Assembly: GCA_947629045.1 (NCBI GenBank)
Contig: CANRCF010000032.1
Coordinates: 1 to 64,000, forward strand
Source of the DNA: an uncultured Clostridia bacterium
GTDB lineage: Bacteria; Bacillota; Clostridia; TANB77; CAG-508
DNA length: 64,000 bases
Direction of reading: 5' to 3'
This document shows positions 50,991 through 59,828 of this stretch, in pieces (position 1 is the first letter of the stretch; the number at the start of each line of letters is the position of its first letter). A program made the position numbers and the translations under genes. The notes below the pieces were generated by a model. That model had not been told where the DNA came from, did not search any database, and saw nothing but the letters and a program-made list of their open reading frames with translations.

Positions 50991-52340
50991 TTATTCTTCT
51001 AAGAAATGTTTACCTTCTGTAACAAGACCAATTTGTGAATCTATAGTAAGCCAACTGCCATCCTCCATTTGAATTCTATTCCATTGGTGAGTCCATAAAT
51101 CTTTATTTATATGTTGGCTCTTTAAACCAGCAGCATCACAAAGCAATGTAACTGCTTTACAACGACCAGAGCAGGCTGCTATTTTCATAACAAGTGCAGC
51201 ATAAGCTTCATTACCATAGTTCGTTTTATAAGCTTCTGTTGATTGGTTATTTTGTGAAGCAACATTGTTAGTAATATACATACAAATAGCTTCAGCTTTT
51301 TGATAGTTAGTCATTCCAGCAGTAATTATTTTAGCAACTACTCGTTTTGCCTCCGCTTTAGCAAGTGCAAGTCTTCCAGCTTTTGTACTAGCAGAATTAC
51401 TACTTGAAGAGCTACCACTTGAGCTACTTCCAGAGTTTTTATTAGATGTACTGCCAGAACTTTGACTACTAGAATTTTTATTACTTGAACTTCCAGAAGT
51501 TGTGCTACTACTAGAAGAATTTTTATTGCTAGAAGAACTACTATTATTGTTGCTACTAGAGCTACTTGTTTTATTACTACTAGAACTATTAGTAGAAGTA
51601 CTTGAAGAAGCAACTTTCTTTTCTTCTTCTTTTACAGTTACCTTAAAAGTTTGAGTAGTCTCATTGTTATTTTTATCAGTAGCTTTTGCAGTTAGTGTAT
51701 AAGTTCCAGCCTTTTTTAAATTCAAATCACCTTCAACAGTAACTTCCAAATCACCATCAACTTCATCTTTTGCGGTAATTCCAGACTTAACATCAAATTT
51801 ATCACCTATTTTAATTTCACTATCATGCACACCAGTTAAAATAGGCTTTTTAGTATCAACAACATTCCAAGTAATTTGTTTTTCTGTATTAACAGTTGTA
51901 TTTGAATGTTCAATTAACTTATCACAAACAATTTTTACTTTGATATTATTACTTCCAACATTTTTAAATACATATTCTTCAGTATTATCTAGAAGTTTAT
52001 CGTTCACATATATTTGAACTTTACTGCCTTTTACAAGCTCGTTTTCAGAAACGAGTTTTGTAATAATATCGTTATATGTAATTGAACTTCCATATTCAAC
52101 AGTTTCAGTTACATTTTTAATAGCTTTAGAGTTTAAAGCATCGATTTCAGAAATTTGTTTATCTAAGTTTTTGCTATAAAAGTGATTAAATAAAACCCCT
52201 ATAATTCCTAGAAATATAGCTAAAATAATTAAAATTAAAATTGCCTTCAATAGAACAGAAATAAAAATTAAAATAGAATGCTTTTTCTTTTTAAAGTTTT
52301 TTGAATTGTCCGAATTTTGCTTTATTTTTAAATCATCCAT
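50991..52340 (-). CDS. Secreted or anchored transglutaminase-like protein with a Ser-rich linker
   Basis: A 449-residue protein: charged cytoplasmic start, one membrane helix (about 24-48), an extracellular region with a bacterial Ig-like DUF5011 domain (about 160-240, KPILTGVHDSEIKIGDKFDV), a linker of about 85 residues made almost only of Ser, Asn, Thr, Gly and Lys, and a C-terminal transglutaminase/protease-like domain (about 335-449). The catalytic triad is suggested by SGRCKAV (Cys), TH(Q)WNRI (His) and LTIDSQIG (Asp). GGAGG precedes ATG 52340. The linker probably spans the cell wall. Proposed role: wall-protein crosslinking or peptidase activity; unproven. Confidence 0.82.
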   Translation of the reverse strand: MDDLKIKQNSDNSKNFKKKKHSILIFISVLLKAILILIILAIFLGIIGVLFNHFYSKNLDKQISEIDALNSKAIKNVTETVEYGSSITYNDIITKLVSENELVKGSKVQIYVNDKLLDNTEEYVFKNVGSNNIKVKIVCDKLIEHSNTTVNTEKQITWNVVDTKKPILTGVHDSEIKIGDKFDVKSGITAKDEVDGDLEVTVEGDLNLKKAGTYTLTAKATDKNNNETTQTFKVTVKEEEKKVASSSTSTNSSSSNKTSSSSSNNNSSSSSNKNSSSSSTTSGSSSNKNSSSQSSGSTSNKNSGSSSSGSSSSSNSASTKAGRLALAKAEAKRVVAKIITAGMTNYQKAEAICMYITNNVASQNNQSTEAYKTNYGNEAYAALVMKIAACSGRCKAVTLLCDAAGLKSQHINKDLWTHQWNRIQMEDGSWLTIDSQIGLVTEGKHFLEE

Positions 52341-52377
52341 ATCGAATGCGCCTCCTTCATTAGTATATCTACTCTTA

Positions 52378-52430
52378 ATTATAATCCTTTTTAATTAATT
52401 TTACAATTTTTTTTATAGAATTTTGTCGAA
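52378..52430 (-). promoter_or_regulatory. Minus-strand promoter of the transglutaminase-like gene, with a single Spo0A-like box
   Basis: Read on the minus strand, TTGTAA (52406-52401) and TATAAT (52383-52378) have a 17-base spacer. TGTCGAA on the + strand (52424-52430) lies 17 bases upstream of the -35. One box alone is weak evidence for Spo0A control. In the remaining gap to cysE, TATAAT at 52488 is a possible -10 for cysE without a clear -35. Confidence 0.6.
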
Positions 52431-52595
52431 ATTTTAGCAGAGAATTATATACTGATTTTTAACCTTTAAATATACTAGAAATAGAGATATAATTACCACT
52501 TTATATGAGAAAAAACATGGTAACTAAAAATGAAACGTACGAATAAAATATAGAAAAAAGTTTTAATTTAGAAAGGATGACAATTTTTTAAAATA

Positions 52596-53111
52596 ATGAA
52601 TCTTATAAGATTTATAGAAGAACAAATTATAACAATAAAAGAAAAAGATCCAGCAATTAAAAGTACATTAGAAGTGTTCATGTATCCAAGTTTCAAAGCG
52701 CTAATATATTATAAAATATCACACTATTTTCATAAGAAAAAGCATTTTTTAATTGCAAAGCATATAAGTGAAAAAGCTAAAAGAAAGACGGGAATAGAAA
52801 TACATCCAGGTGCTATAATAGGAAAAAATTTATTTATAGATCATGGAACTGGTGTAGTAATAGGAGAAACAGCTGTTGTAGGAGATAATGTGACAATGTT
52901 CCATGGTGTAACATTAGGAGGAACTGGAAAACAGAAAGGAAAAAGACACCCTACAATTGGAAATAATGTTTTTATTGGGTGTGGAGCTAAAATACTTGGC
53001 AATATCACAATAGGAGACAATGTTAAAGTAGGAGCAAATGCAGTAATTTTAAAAGATGTACCAAGTAATGTTACGGTAGTTGGGGTGCCAGGGAGAATTA
53101 TAAATAAATAG
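52596..53111 (+). CDS. cysE: Serine O-acetyltransferase (short CysE)
   Basis: A 171-residue left-handed beta-helix enzyme that makes O-acetylserine for cysteine synthesis. The short N-terminal helical part (about 60 residues) is followed by hexapeptide repeats, with [39 protein letters not shown] and [17 protein letters not shown]; the histidine and aspartate of IDHG and the GKRHP loop match the serine acetyltransferase site. A possible ribosome site AAAGGATG is 17 bases from the ATG, unusually far. No cysK is adjacent. Alternative: a polysaccharide acetyltransferase, less likely because of the CysE-specific motifs. Confidence 0.88.
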   Translation: MNLIRFIEEQIITIKEKDPAIKSTLEVFMYPSFKALIYYKISHYFHKKKHFLIAKHISEKAKRKTGIEIHPGAIIGKNLFIDHGTGVVIGETAVVGDNVTMFHGVTLGGTGKQKGKRHPTIGNNVFIGCGAKILGNITIGDNVKVGANAVILKDVPSNVTVVGVPGRIINK

Positions 53112-53156
53112 ACCACTAAAATTGTACTTAAACTCAAAATTTTAGCGGTCTATTAT
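53110..53156. terminator. Bidirectional terminator after cysE
   Basis: AGACCACTAAAATT (53110-53123) and AATTTTAGCGGTCT (53138-53151) pair at 13 of 14 positions and are followed by ATTATTTTTATT. It sits between cysE and the convergent coat-like gene. Confidence 0.8.
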
Positions 53157-53158
53157 TT

Positions 53159-53404
53159 TTATTTGTTAGCAAATTTTTGCTTTACTTGGTCAATTTTTTG
53201 TTGCTCTGCATTTTCAGTTTTATACCATCCTTTTTCAGACATTAGGTTATAAAGCTTATTTTGAATATCAAGAGAAGTATTTAAAGCATTTTTAAAAGCA
53301 GTATGAACTTCGGCAGTAGTAGATTCTATTGAACCATGAAGGTATAAATCACATACGCCTTTTATGATTAGAAGTTCTTTTTCCATTATATCTTTATCTT
53401 CCAT
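53159..53404 (-). CDS. CotF-like spore coat protein
   Basis: An 81-residue protein on the minus strand. EKELLIIKGVCDLYLHGSIE then STTAEVHTAFKNALNTSL followed by QNKLYNLMSEKGWYKTE is the pattern of small CotF/COG5577 coat proteins of Clostridia and Bacillus, including the closing GWY motif. The track starts at 53413, where the ribosome site AAAGG is too close; ATG 53404 fits better. It is one of the few signs of sporulation in the window. It pairs with the next small gene, which shares the four-helix style. Confidence 0.8.
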   Translation of the reverse strand: MEDKDIMEKELLIIKGVCDLYLHGSIESTTAEVHTAFKNALNTSLDIQNKLYNLMSEKGWYKTENAEQQKIDQVKQKFANK

Positions 53405-53490
53405 ATAAACCATCCTTTCTTAGTTTAATAAAATTATAGATGCTCTAGATTAATAAATGATACACGTTAAAGTTTAGCGTAACTATGTTG

Positions 53491-53664
53491 TTATAATAAG
53501 TTTAGAAAACTGTTTAATAATTCAGTATGCTTTTGTTCTAATTGTGCAACATAACTTGCTAAAGTTACATCTTTTAATTGAGTAGAAGCTTTCTGACTGC
53601 ATGATTTCATAAAAGTTTCGTGTCCTAAAGCATCTTCTACATATAAAAGTTCTTTACTTGTCAT
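53491..53664 (-). CDS. Small CotF-like/spore-coat-associated protein
   Basis: A 57-residue protein MTSKELLYVEDALGHETFMK followed by CSQKASTQLKDVTLASYVAQ. The blocks ELLYVEDALGHE and LASYVAQLEQKHTELLN occur in very short coat-associated proteins that accompany CotF-like genes in Clostridia. GGTGGTGA precedes ATG 53664 on its strand; the track's start at 53676 falls inside that site. It lies 86 bases upstream of the other coat-like gene in the same direction, so the two may be one transcript in the mother cell. Assignment is from pattern memory. Confidence 0.72.
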   Translation of the reverse strand: MTSKELLYVEDALGHETFMKSCSQKASTQLKDVTLASYVAQLEQKHTELLNSFLNLL

Positions 53665-53754
53665 AAATATCACCACCTAAGACAAGTATTTCCAAAATAA
53701 AGAAATTTATACACAGAGACTCATATAAAATATAGCAAATTATATATAAGCTGG

Positions 53755-53783
53755 TTGAAAAAAAATTCTATGTATGATATGAT
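53755..53783 (+). promoter_or_regulatory. Promoter of the teichoic acid module
   Basis: TTGAAA (53755-53760) and TATGAT (53778-53783), 17 bases apart, 57 bases before the ABC permease start codon. Confidence 0.72.
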
Positions 53784-53840
53784 AATCATGTCTAAAAATA
53801 ATTATAAAAAGTATATAAAATTAACAGAAGGGAAAAGTCA

Positions 53841-54647
53841 ATGATATTAATAGATATAATAAAAGACCATATTACATATGGGCAACAAATTTTTAAGCTT
53901 GCTAAAGCAGACTTAATAAAAACATATAGGGGTGCAGCTCTTGGGTGGTCATGGGCTATAATTAAGCCTGCAGTTACCATTTTTGTATATTGGTTTGCTT
54001 TTGAAATAGGCTTAAGAGCTGGAAAAGAGGTAAACGGTTTTCCTTTTTTCTTGTGGATGATAGCAGGTCTAATACCATGGTTTTATATGAGTGATATGCT
54101 AACTTCTGGAACAGATACTATTAGAAAATACAGCTACTTAGTTACAAAAATGAAATTTCCAATTTCTACAATACCCACTTTTGTTAGTATTTCAAAATTT
54201 GCAGTTAATTTAATTTTAATAGCAATTATGATACTTATATTCGTATTTATGGGACATGCACCAAACATATATATAATACAATTACCATTTTACTTGCTAC
54301 TTATGTTTATATTTTTTACTATTTGGAGCTTATTTTCATCACTTTTATCTTCAATGAGTAAAGACTTTGGTAACCTAGTAAAAGCAATGGTAACAGCTGT
54401 ATTTTGGCTTTCAGGTATTATATGGAACCCAGCTACAATAAAAATAGGATGGCTAAAAACAATTTTAAACTTAAACCCAGTTACTTTTCTAACTAATGGA
54501 GTCAGAAATTGCTTTACAAATAATGTGTGGTTTTTTGAAGAGCCAAAAAGACTTTTATATTTTACAATAATTACAATTATATTATTAGTATTAACTATTT
54601 GGACATACAAAAAACTAAGAAAAGAAATCCCAGATGTGTTAATTTAA
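53841..54647 (+). CDS. tagG: Wall teichoic acid ABC exporter, permease (TagG/TarG-like)
   Basis: A 268-residue ABC-2 type permease with six membrane helices. LAKADLIKTYRGAALGWSWA then IIKPAVTIFVYWFAFEIGLR and FLWMIAGLIPWFYMSDML are typical of TagG/Wzm proteins, and the C-terminal NLNPVTFLTNGVRNCF matches too. With the ATPase encoded next it exports lipid-linked teichoic acid polymer. AGAAGGGAAA precedes the ATG. The following genes for CDP-ribitol synthesis and polymerases support the WTA reading over O-antigen export. Start and length are normal. Confidence 0.88.
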   Translation: MILIDIIKDHITYGQQIFKLAKADLIKTYRGAALGWSWAIIKPAVTIFVYWFAFEIGLRAGKEVNGFPFFLWMIAGLIPWFYMSDMLTSGTDTIRKYSYLVTKMKFPISTIPTFVSISKFAVNLILIAIMILIFVFMGHAPNIYIIQLPFYLLLMFIFFTIWSLFSSLLSSMSKDFGNLVKAMVTAVFWLSGIIWNPATIKIGWLKTILNLNPVTFLTNGVRNCFTNNVWFFEEPKRLLYFTIITIILLVLTIWTYKKLRKEIPDVLI

Positions 54648-54781
54648 GAACATTTATATTATAAATATGTAAATAAAATATTAATATTAAATGCAAAATA
54701 TATAAATTTTAAAGTATCCATTTAAAACAAAGTTATTTGTAAGAATATAATAAATGATTATTTATTTTTGAGGAGAGTAAA

Positions 54782-55513
54782 GTGGAAGATATAGTTATTG
54801 AGTTTAACCATGTAACAAAAATGTACAAGCTATTTAAGAATGATAAAAAAAGGCTTTTATATACATTTTGTAAAAAAATAAAATATACTGAAAAAAAGGC
54901 AGTTAATGATGTTTCTTTTAAAATTAAAAGAGGAGAGTCAGTTGCTCTTTTTGGTAGAAATGGTGCAGGAAAATCTACAATTTTAAAAATGATTACAGGT
55001 GTATGTTTTCCAACAAGTGGAGAAATCACAGTAAAAGGCAGAGTAAGTGCTCTTTTAGAGTTAACATCAGGCTTTGATCCAGAGTTTTCTGGTAGAGAAA
55101 ATATATATTTAAAAGGACAATTGCTTGGGCTAAAAGATAAGGAAATAAAAGAGTTAGAGCAAGAAATTATCGATTTTGCAGAAATAGAAGAATATATAGA
55201 TCAGCCAGTAAGAACATATTCAAGTGGTATGAAGGCAAGACTGGGATTTTCTATAAATGTAAATATTAGACCAGAAATTCTAATCGTAGATGAAGCACTA
55301 AGTGTTGGAGATGAAGAATTTAAAAGAAAATGTGTAAAAAAAGTAAATGAAATAGTAAGCAATGAAAATGTAACTTTATTATTTGTAACACACGCAACAG
55401 GCGTTGCAAAAGAATTTTGCAAGAGAGGAATGGTAATGGAAAAGGGAATAGTTACCTTTGACGGAACAATTCAAGAAGCAGTAGAAGTATACAATAATTC
55501 ATTGGTTAAATAA
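54782..55513 (+). CDS. tagH: Wall teichoic acid ABC exporter, ATPase (TagH/TarH-like)
   Basis: A 243-residue ATPase that powers the TagG-like permease. Walker A is LFGRNGAGKSTILKMI, the signature YSSGMKARLGFS, and Walker B ILIVDEALSVGD with the family-typical EEFKRKC after it. ALLELTSGFDPEFSGRENIY is typical of polysaccharide/teichoic acid exporters. It starts at GTG 54782, with GAGGAGAG upstream; no nearby ATG fits. No C-terminal carbohydrate-binding extension of the Wzt type is present. The 134-base gap to the permease is larger than usual and shows no clear promoter. Confidence 0.9.
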   Translation: MEDIVIEFNHVTKMYKLFKNDKKRLLYTFCKKIKYTEKKAVNDVSFKIKRGESVALFGRNGAGKSTILKMITGVCFPTSGEITVKGRVSALLELTSGFDPEFSGRENIYLKGQLLGLKDKEIKELEQEIIDFAEIEEYIDQPVRTYSSGMKARLGFSINVNIRPEILIVDEALSVGDEEFKRKCVKKVNEIVSNENVTLLFVTHATGVAKEFCKRGMVMEKGIVTFDGTIQEAVEVYNNSLVK

Positions 55514-55599
55514 CTTATTGCAATTAAAAAAATGTAAAATATAATTTTAAGAATAGTAGAATAAAAAAGAAACATATTAAGATTAAGGAGGACTAAAAA

Positions 55600-56313
55600 A
55601 TGAACTTTGGAGGAATACTAGCTGGTGGAAAAGGAACTAGAATGGGCAAAACAGATTTACCAAAGCAATTTTTAATGTTAGGAGAAAAGCCAATTATCAT
55701 ACATACAATAGAGCAATTTTTAATATCACCTGTAATTGATGCAGTTATTGTAGCAGTTCCAGCAAACTGGATTACATACACACAGGACATAGTAGAAAAA
55801 TATTGCAAAGATGAAAAAATATATATAATTGAGGGTGGAAGTAGTAGAAATGGTACTGTAATGAATATATGCAAATTCATTACAGAGAATTTTAAAGATG
55901 AGGACAATATAGTTGTTACACATGATGCTGTAAGACCATTTGTAACACAAAGAATAATTAAAGATAATGTTGAACTATGCAAAAAATATGGTGCAACAGA
56001 CACAGTTATTCCAGCAGTAGATACAATAGTAGAATCAAAAGATGGAATGGTAATTTCAAATATTCCAGTGAGAAGCCAAATGTATCAAGGTCAAACTCCA
56101 CAAAGTTTTAATGTAAAAGCATTTATGGATGAGTATAATGCTTTAACAGAAGAAGAAAAAGAAATATTAACAGATGCTGCAAAAGTATATGTAATAAAGC
56201 AAAAACAAGTTGGTCTTGTTATGGGCGAGAGCTACAATATGAAAATAACAACAAAACACGACCTAAAACTTGCAAAACTAATGCTTAATAATTTAAATGA
56301 GGAAGAAGAATAA
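55600..56313 (+). CDS. tarI: Ribitol-5-phosphate cytidylyltransferase (TarI)
   Basis: A 237-residue enzyme making CDP-ribitol from ribitol-5-phosphate and CTP. GGILAGGKGTRMGKTDLPKQF is split over the CTP loop; EGGSSRNGTVMNICKFI, THDAVRPFVTQRI and RSQMYQGQTPQSF complete the family pattern. TarJ follows after 18 bases and polyol-phosphate polymerases after that, which supports TarI over IspD. AAGGAGGAC precedes the ATG. A second IspD-fold cytidylyltransferase is at 39342 in the polysaccharide locus. Confidence 0.92.
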   Translation: MNFGGILAGGKGTRMGKTDLPKQFLMLGEKPIIIHTIEQFLISPVIDAVIVAVPANWITYTQDIVEKYCKDEKIYIIEGGSSRNGTVMNICKFITENFKDEDNIVVTHDAVRPFVTQRIIKDNVELCKKYGATDTVIPAVDTIVESKDGMVISNIPVRSQMYQGQTPQSFNVKAFMDEYNALTEEEKEILTDAAKVYVIKQKQVGLVMGESYNMKITTKHDLKLAKLMLNNLNEEEE

Positions 56314-56331
56314 AAACGAGGACAAATTAAA

Positions 56332-57348
56332 ATGATAAATGAAGTTATTAAATTAGTATCTCCGAAAAATTTAGAGACTTTTTTCCAAGATGAGAAGTAC
56401 ACAGATGAAACTGTAATAGTAAGGCCAACATATCTTTCAATTTGTGCTGCCGACCAAAGGTATTATCAAGGAAAAAGAAAACAAGAAATATTAGATAAAA
56501 AATTACCACTTACTCTTATTCACGAAGGAATAGGAGAAGTTATGTATGACAAGCAAGGACAATTCAAAAAAGGTGAAAAAGTAGTAATGGTGCCAAATAC
56601 ACCAGTAGAAAAAGATGATATAATTCATGAAAATTATTTAAGAAGTTCAAAATTTCGTTCTAGCTCAGCAGATGGCTTTATGCAAAGTGCAGTGTATATG
56701 AACAGAAATAGAATTATTCCAATAGGAAGCATTGATGAAAGTGTAGGCTCTTTTTTAGAGTTATGTAGTGTTTCTGTAAATGCTATTGAAAACTTTATTA
56801 GAAAAGCACACCCTAGAAAAAATGTAATTGGAATATGGGGCTGTGGAAGTGTTGGTTATCTTACCACACTTATACTTAAAAGCTATTTTCCAAATAGTAA
56901 AATAATAGTTATGGGAACTAGTAGAGAAAAACTTTCATACTTTTCATTTGCAGACGAAACTAAAATAATAACAGAATTAGAGCCTAATTTTTATGTGGAC
57001 CATGCGTTTGAATGTGTAGGTGGACCAAAAGCAGAAGATGCCATAAACCAAATTATAGACCACATTAACCCAGAAGGTACCATCTCACTAATGGGGGTTT
57101 CAGAAGAATTCCCACGTATTAATACTAGAATGGTTTTGGAAAAAGGAATTTCACTTTTAGGTAATAGTAGAAGTGGATATGATGATTTTAAAAAGACAGT
57201 AGAAATAGTTCAAAATAAACAAATACAAGAATATTTAACAAATATTATTTCAGAAACAATAGAAATTAATAATATAAATGATATAAATGAAGCCTTTGAT
57301 AGAGATTTAAACAACGACTTTAAAACAGTAATGAAATGGAATATATAG
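56332..57348 (+). CDS. tarJ: Ribulose-5-phosphate reductase (TarJ)
   Basis: A 338-residue zinc-type alcohol dehydrogenase fold enzyme that reduces ribulose-5-phosphate to ribitol-5-phosphate with NADPH. VRPTYLSICAADQRYYQGKR, LTLIHEGIGEV, VVMVPNTPVEKDD and SSADGFMQSAVYMNRNRIIP are TarJ-specific; IGIWGCGSVGYLTT is the cofactor loop. The length agrees. CGAGGAC lies before the ATG. TarJ and TarI work as a pair to give CDP-ribitol, so the polymer is likely poly(ribitol phosphate). Confidence 0.92.
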   Translation: MINEVIKLVSPKNLETFFQDEKYTDETVIVRPTYLSICAADQRYYQGKRKQEILDKKLPLTLIHEGIGEVMYDKQGQFKKGEKVVMVPNTPVEKDDIIHENYLRSSKFRSSSADGFMQSAVYMNRNRIIPIGSIDESVGSFLELCSVSVNAIENFIRKAHPRKNVIGIWGCGSVGYLTTLILKSYFPNSKIIVMGTSREKLSYFSFADETKIITELEPNFYVDHAFECVGGPKAEDAINQIIDHINPEGTISLMGVSEEFPRINTRMVLEKGISLLGNSRSGYDDFKKTVEIVQNKQIQEYLTNIISETIEINNINDINEAFDRDLNNDFKTVMKWNI

Positions 57349-57368
57349 TAAAATAGGAGAAATTTTAA

Positions 57369-58541
57369 GTGATAAAAATTTTAAGAAAAATAAAAAGAAA
57401 AATTAGTCAATATATTATTATGATTTTAAACAGAATATACAGTTTATTTACCCCTTTGGTAGAAAATAGAGTTTTATTTTTGTCAGATGGAAGAAAAGAA
57501 TTGGGTGGAAATTTAAAATGTATATATGATTATTTGGAAAATAAACCATTTGAAAGAGTAGTAATATTAAAATCAAACAAAAATGAAAAAAGAACTTTAA
57601 AAAGAAAATTTGACTTAGTATATTACTTGTCTACTTCTAAATATATTTTTTTAGAAGATTTAGTAGATTCAACATCACACATAAAAGTAAGAAAAGGTCA
57701 AGAGTTAATTCAGCTATGGCATGGACCGGGTGCATTCAAAAAATTTGGACATAGTAGAGAAAAAACAGATTTAAACAAACGAAACATACATAAAGGTTAT
57801 GCAAATTATACAAAAGCACTTACAAGCTCTGAGGCAATTAGACCATGCTATGCAGAAGCTTTTGAAATTAGTATAGATAAAGTACAAGCTAAAGGCTTTC
57901 CACGAACTGATATATTTTTCGATAAAGATTACATAGATAAAACTAAAAAAGCTTTAGAAGAAAAATATCCATTTATTAAAGGTAAAAAAGTAATTTTATT
58001 TGCACCAACATATAGAGGTGCAAAGTATTATCAAGCAAATTATGATATAGAAAAATTAGATTTGGAAAAACTATATAATACATTCCAAAAAGAAAATTAC
58101 ATTTTTATTTTTAAATGGCATCCATTTATTTATAACAAATTATTGAAGGAAGATGAGGAATCTAAAAAGTACAAAGAATATCAGAAACACCCAGATTTTT
58201 ATTATGATTTATCTGAAGAAAGAGATATAAATGATTTGCTTTTAATTGCAGATGTGCTAGTTACAGATTATTCTTCAGTTATATTTGACTATGTTTTTGT
58301 AAATAAGCCAATTATTTATTTTGCTTATGATTTACCGCTTTATGAAAATGGTAGAGGAATGTATTTTCCATTTAAAGAATATGTATATGGAACAGTAGCT
58401 AAAACTGCTGATGAACTAATAAAAGCAATTAAAGAGGAAAATATGGAAGAAGAAAAAAGAAAAGTATTTAAAGATAAATTTTTAAGTGCATGTGACGGAA
58501 AATCGACAGAGAAAACTTATGAGTGGATTTTTGAAAAATAG
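57369..58541 (+). CDS. CDP-polyol phosphotransferase (TarL/TarK/TagF-like)
   Basis: A 390-residue peripheral membrane enzyme of the CDP-glycerol glycerophosphotransferase family. QLWHGPGAFKKFGHSREKTD and VTDYSSVIFDYVFVNKPIIY are the catalytic His region and the donor-binding TDYSS motif; APTYRG and KWHPF lie between. A basic N-terminus helps it bind the membrane. It starts at GTG 57369 behind TAGGAG. Next to TarIJ it probably adds ribitol phosphate units, but glycerol phosphate cannot be excluded. It lies 20 bases after tarJ and 16 before the next polymerase. Confidence 0.88.
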   Translation: MIKILRKIKRKISQYIIMILNRIYSLFTPLVENRVLFLSDGRKELGGNLKCIYDYLENKPFERVVILKSNKNEKRTLKRKFDLVYYLSTSKYIFLEDLVDSTSHIKVRKGQELIQLWHGPGAFKKFGHSREKTDLNKRNIHKGYANYTKALTSSEAIRPCYAEAFEISIDKVQAKGFPRTDIFFDKDYIDKTKKALEEKYPFIKGKKVILFAPTYRGAKYYQANYDIEKLDLEKLYNTFQKENYIFIFKWHPFIYNKLLKEDEESKKYKEYQKHPDFYYDLSEERDINDLLLIADVLVTDYSSVIFDYVFVNKPIIYFAYDLPLYENGRGMYFPFKEYVYGTVAKTADELIKAIKEENMEEEKRKVFKDKFLSACDGKSTEKTYEWIFEK

Positions 58542-58557
58542 AAAGGATATTTTTAGC

Positions 58558-59772
58558 ATGAAGGCTCTAATACTTAAAATAGGAATATTCATTTTAAATG
58601 TTATATATTTTTTTATTAAGTTACTTCCAACTAAGAAGAATAAAGTTACTTTTATTAGTAGGCAAACAGACAATATTCCATTAGACTTTAAAATGTTAAA
58701 GGACAAGCTAGTAAGCATTGAAACACAAAATGCAGGATTAGAAAATATAAATGAAGTGCAAAATGAAAAACTAGAAAATGAAACAACAATAGAAAAACAA
58801 AGTTTAAAAAATATAGAAATAGTAGTTTTGTGTAAAACTTTAAAAAGTGGAATATTTAATGCAATAAAATATAGCTTATATATGCTTAAACAAATGTATC
58901 ATATTGCAACATCAAAAGTAGTAGTTTTAGATAGTTATTGTATACCAATTTGCGTTTTAAAACAGAAAAAAAGTTTAGTAGTTATACAAATTTGGCATGC
59001 ATTAGGCTCACTTAAAAAATTTGGATATTCGAGCCTAGATAAAAATGATGGTAGAAGTAGCAAAATGGCAAAAGCAATGAAAATGCACCATAACTATACA
59101 TATATATTAACATCTAGTGAGGCTTCTAAAAAGTTCTTTATGGAAGCATTTAATGCAAAAGAAGAACAAATGAAAGTAATGAATCTTCCTAGAGTAGACT
59201 TTTTAAAATCCAAAGATGAAGAAAAAAATGTAAAAGAAAAGTTTTATGAAATATATCCTGAAGTAAATAACAAAAAGAAAAACATTTTATATTGCCCAAC
59301 AAAAAGAAAGGATAATAACCTTCCAACAAAAGCAATTGTAAAAGAAATTCCATTTGAAAAATATAATTTAATAATGAAATTGCATAATGGTACAGAAATT
59401 ATATATGTAGATGGCAAAAAGCTTCAAAAAAACAATTTTTTTACAGGAATGGAGCTTTTGCATATAGCAGACTATATTGTTACTGATTATTCTGCAATTG
59501 TTTACGAAGCAGTTATAACTAAAAAGCCAATTTATTTTTATACTTTTGATTATAATACATACATGAATGATAGAGGCACATATATAAATTATAAAAAAGA
59601 AATGCCTGGAGCAATTTGTAAAAGCTTTAAGAACATTATTAAGCTAATAGAAAATGATGAATATGATAGGGAAAAGCAAGAAGAATTTTGCAAAAAATAT
59701 ATTGAGAATTTAGATGATGATGCAACAGAAAAACTAGCTGAATTTATAATGAAACTTACAAATAACTTATAA
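58558..59772 (+). CDS. CDP-polyol phosphotransferase, second copy (TagF/TarF-like)
   Basis: A 404-residue family member. QIWHALGSLKKFGYSSLDKN is the classic WHALGALKKFG-type motif, YCPTKRK and MKLHNG the middle part and VTDYSAIVYEAVITKKPIYF the donor site. The N-terminal 25 residues form a hydrophobic anchor. ATG 58558 follows GAAAGGA; the track's start at 58486 overlaps the preceding gene. An extra Glu-rich loop (about 60-100) is unusual. With its neighbour it may act as primase and polymerase (TarF and TarL roles) or make mixed polymers. Confidence 0.85.
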   Translation: MKALILKIGIFILNVIYFFIKLLPTKKNKVTFISRQTDNIPLDFKMLKDKLVSIETQNAGLENINEVQNEKLENETTIEKQSLKNIEIVVLCKTLKSGIFNAIKYSLYMLKQMYHIATSKVVVLDSYCIPICVLKQKKSLVVIQIWHALGSLKKFGYSSLDKNDGRSSKMAKAMKMHHNYTYILTSSEASKKFFMEAFNAKEEQMKVMNLPRVDFLKSKDEEKNVKEKFYEIYPEVNNKKKNILYCPTKRKDNNLPTKAIVKEIPFEKYNLIMKLHNGTEIIYVDGKKLQKNNFFTGMELLHIADYIVTDYSAIVYEAVITKKPIYFYTFDYNTYMNDRGTYINYKKEMPGAICKSFKNIIKLIENDEYDREKQEEFCKKYIENLDDDATEKLAEFIMKLTNNL

Positions 59773-59828
59773 AGAGGCTTAAAAAGAACATTAATAAATT
59801 TTAGAATAGCTTTAAAAGGAGAACAGAA

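Noticed and set aside
51338-51613. Minus-strand ORF of 91 residues rich in Leu/Val
   Set aside because: A shifted-frame shadow of the Ser-rich linker in the transglutaminase-like gene.
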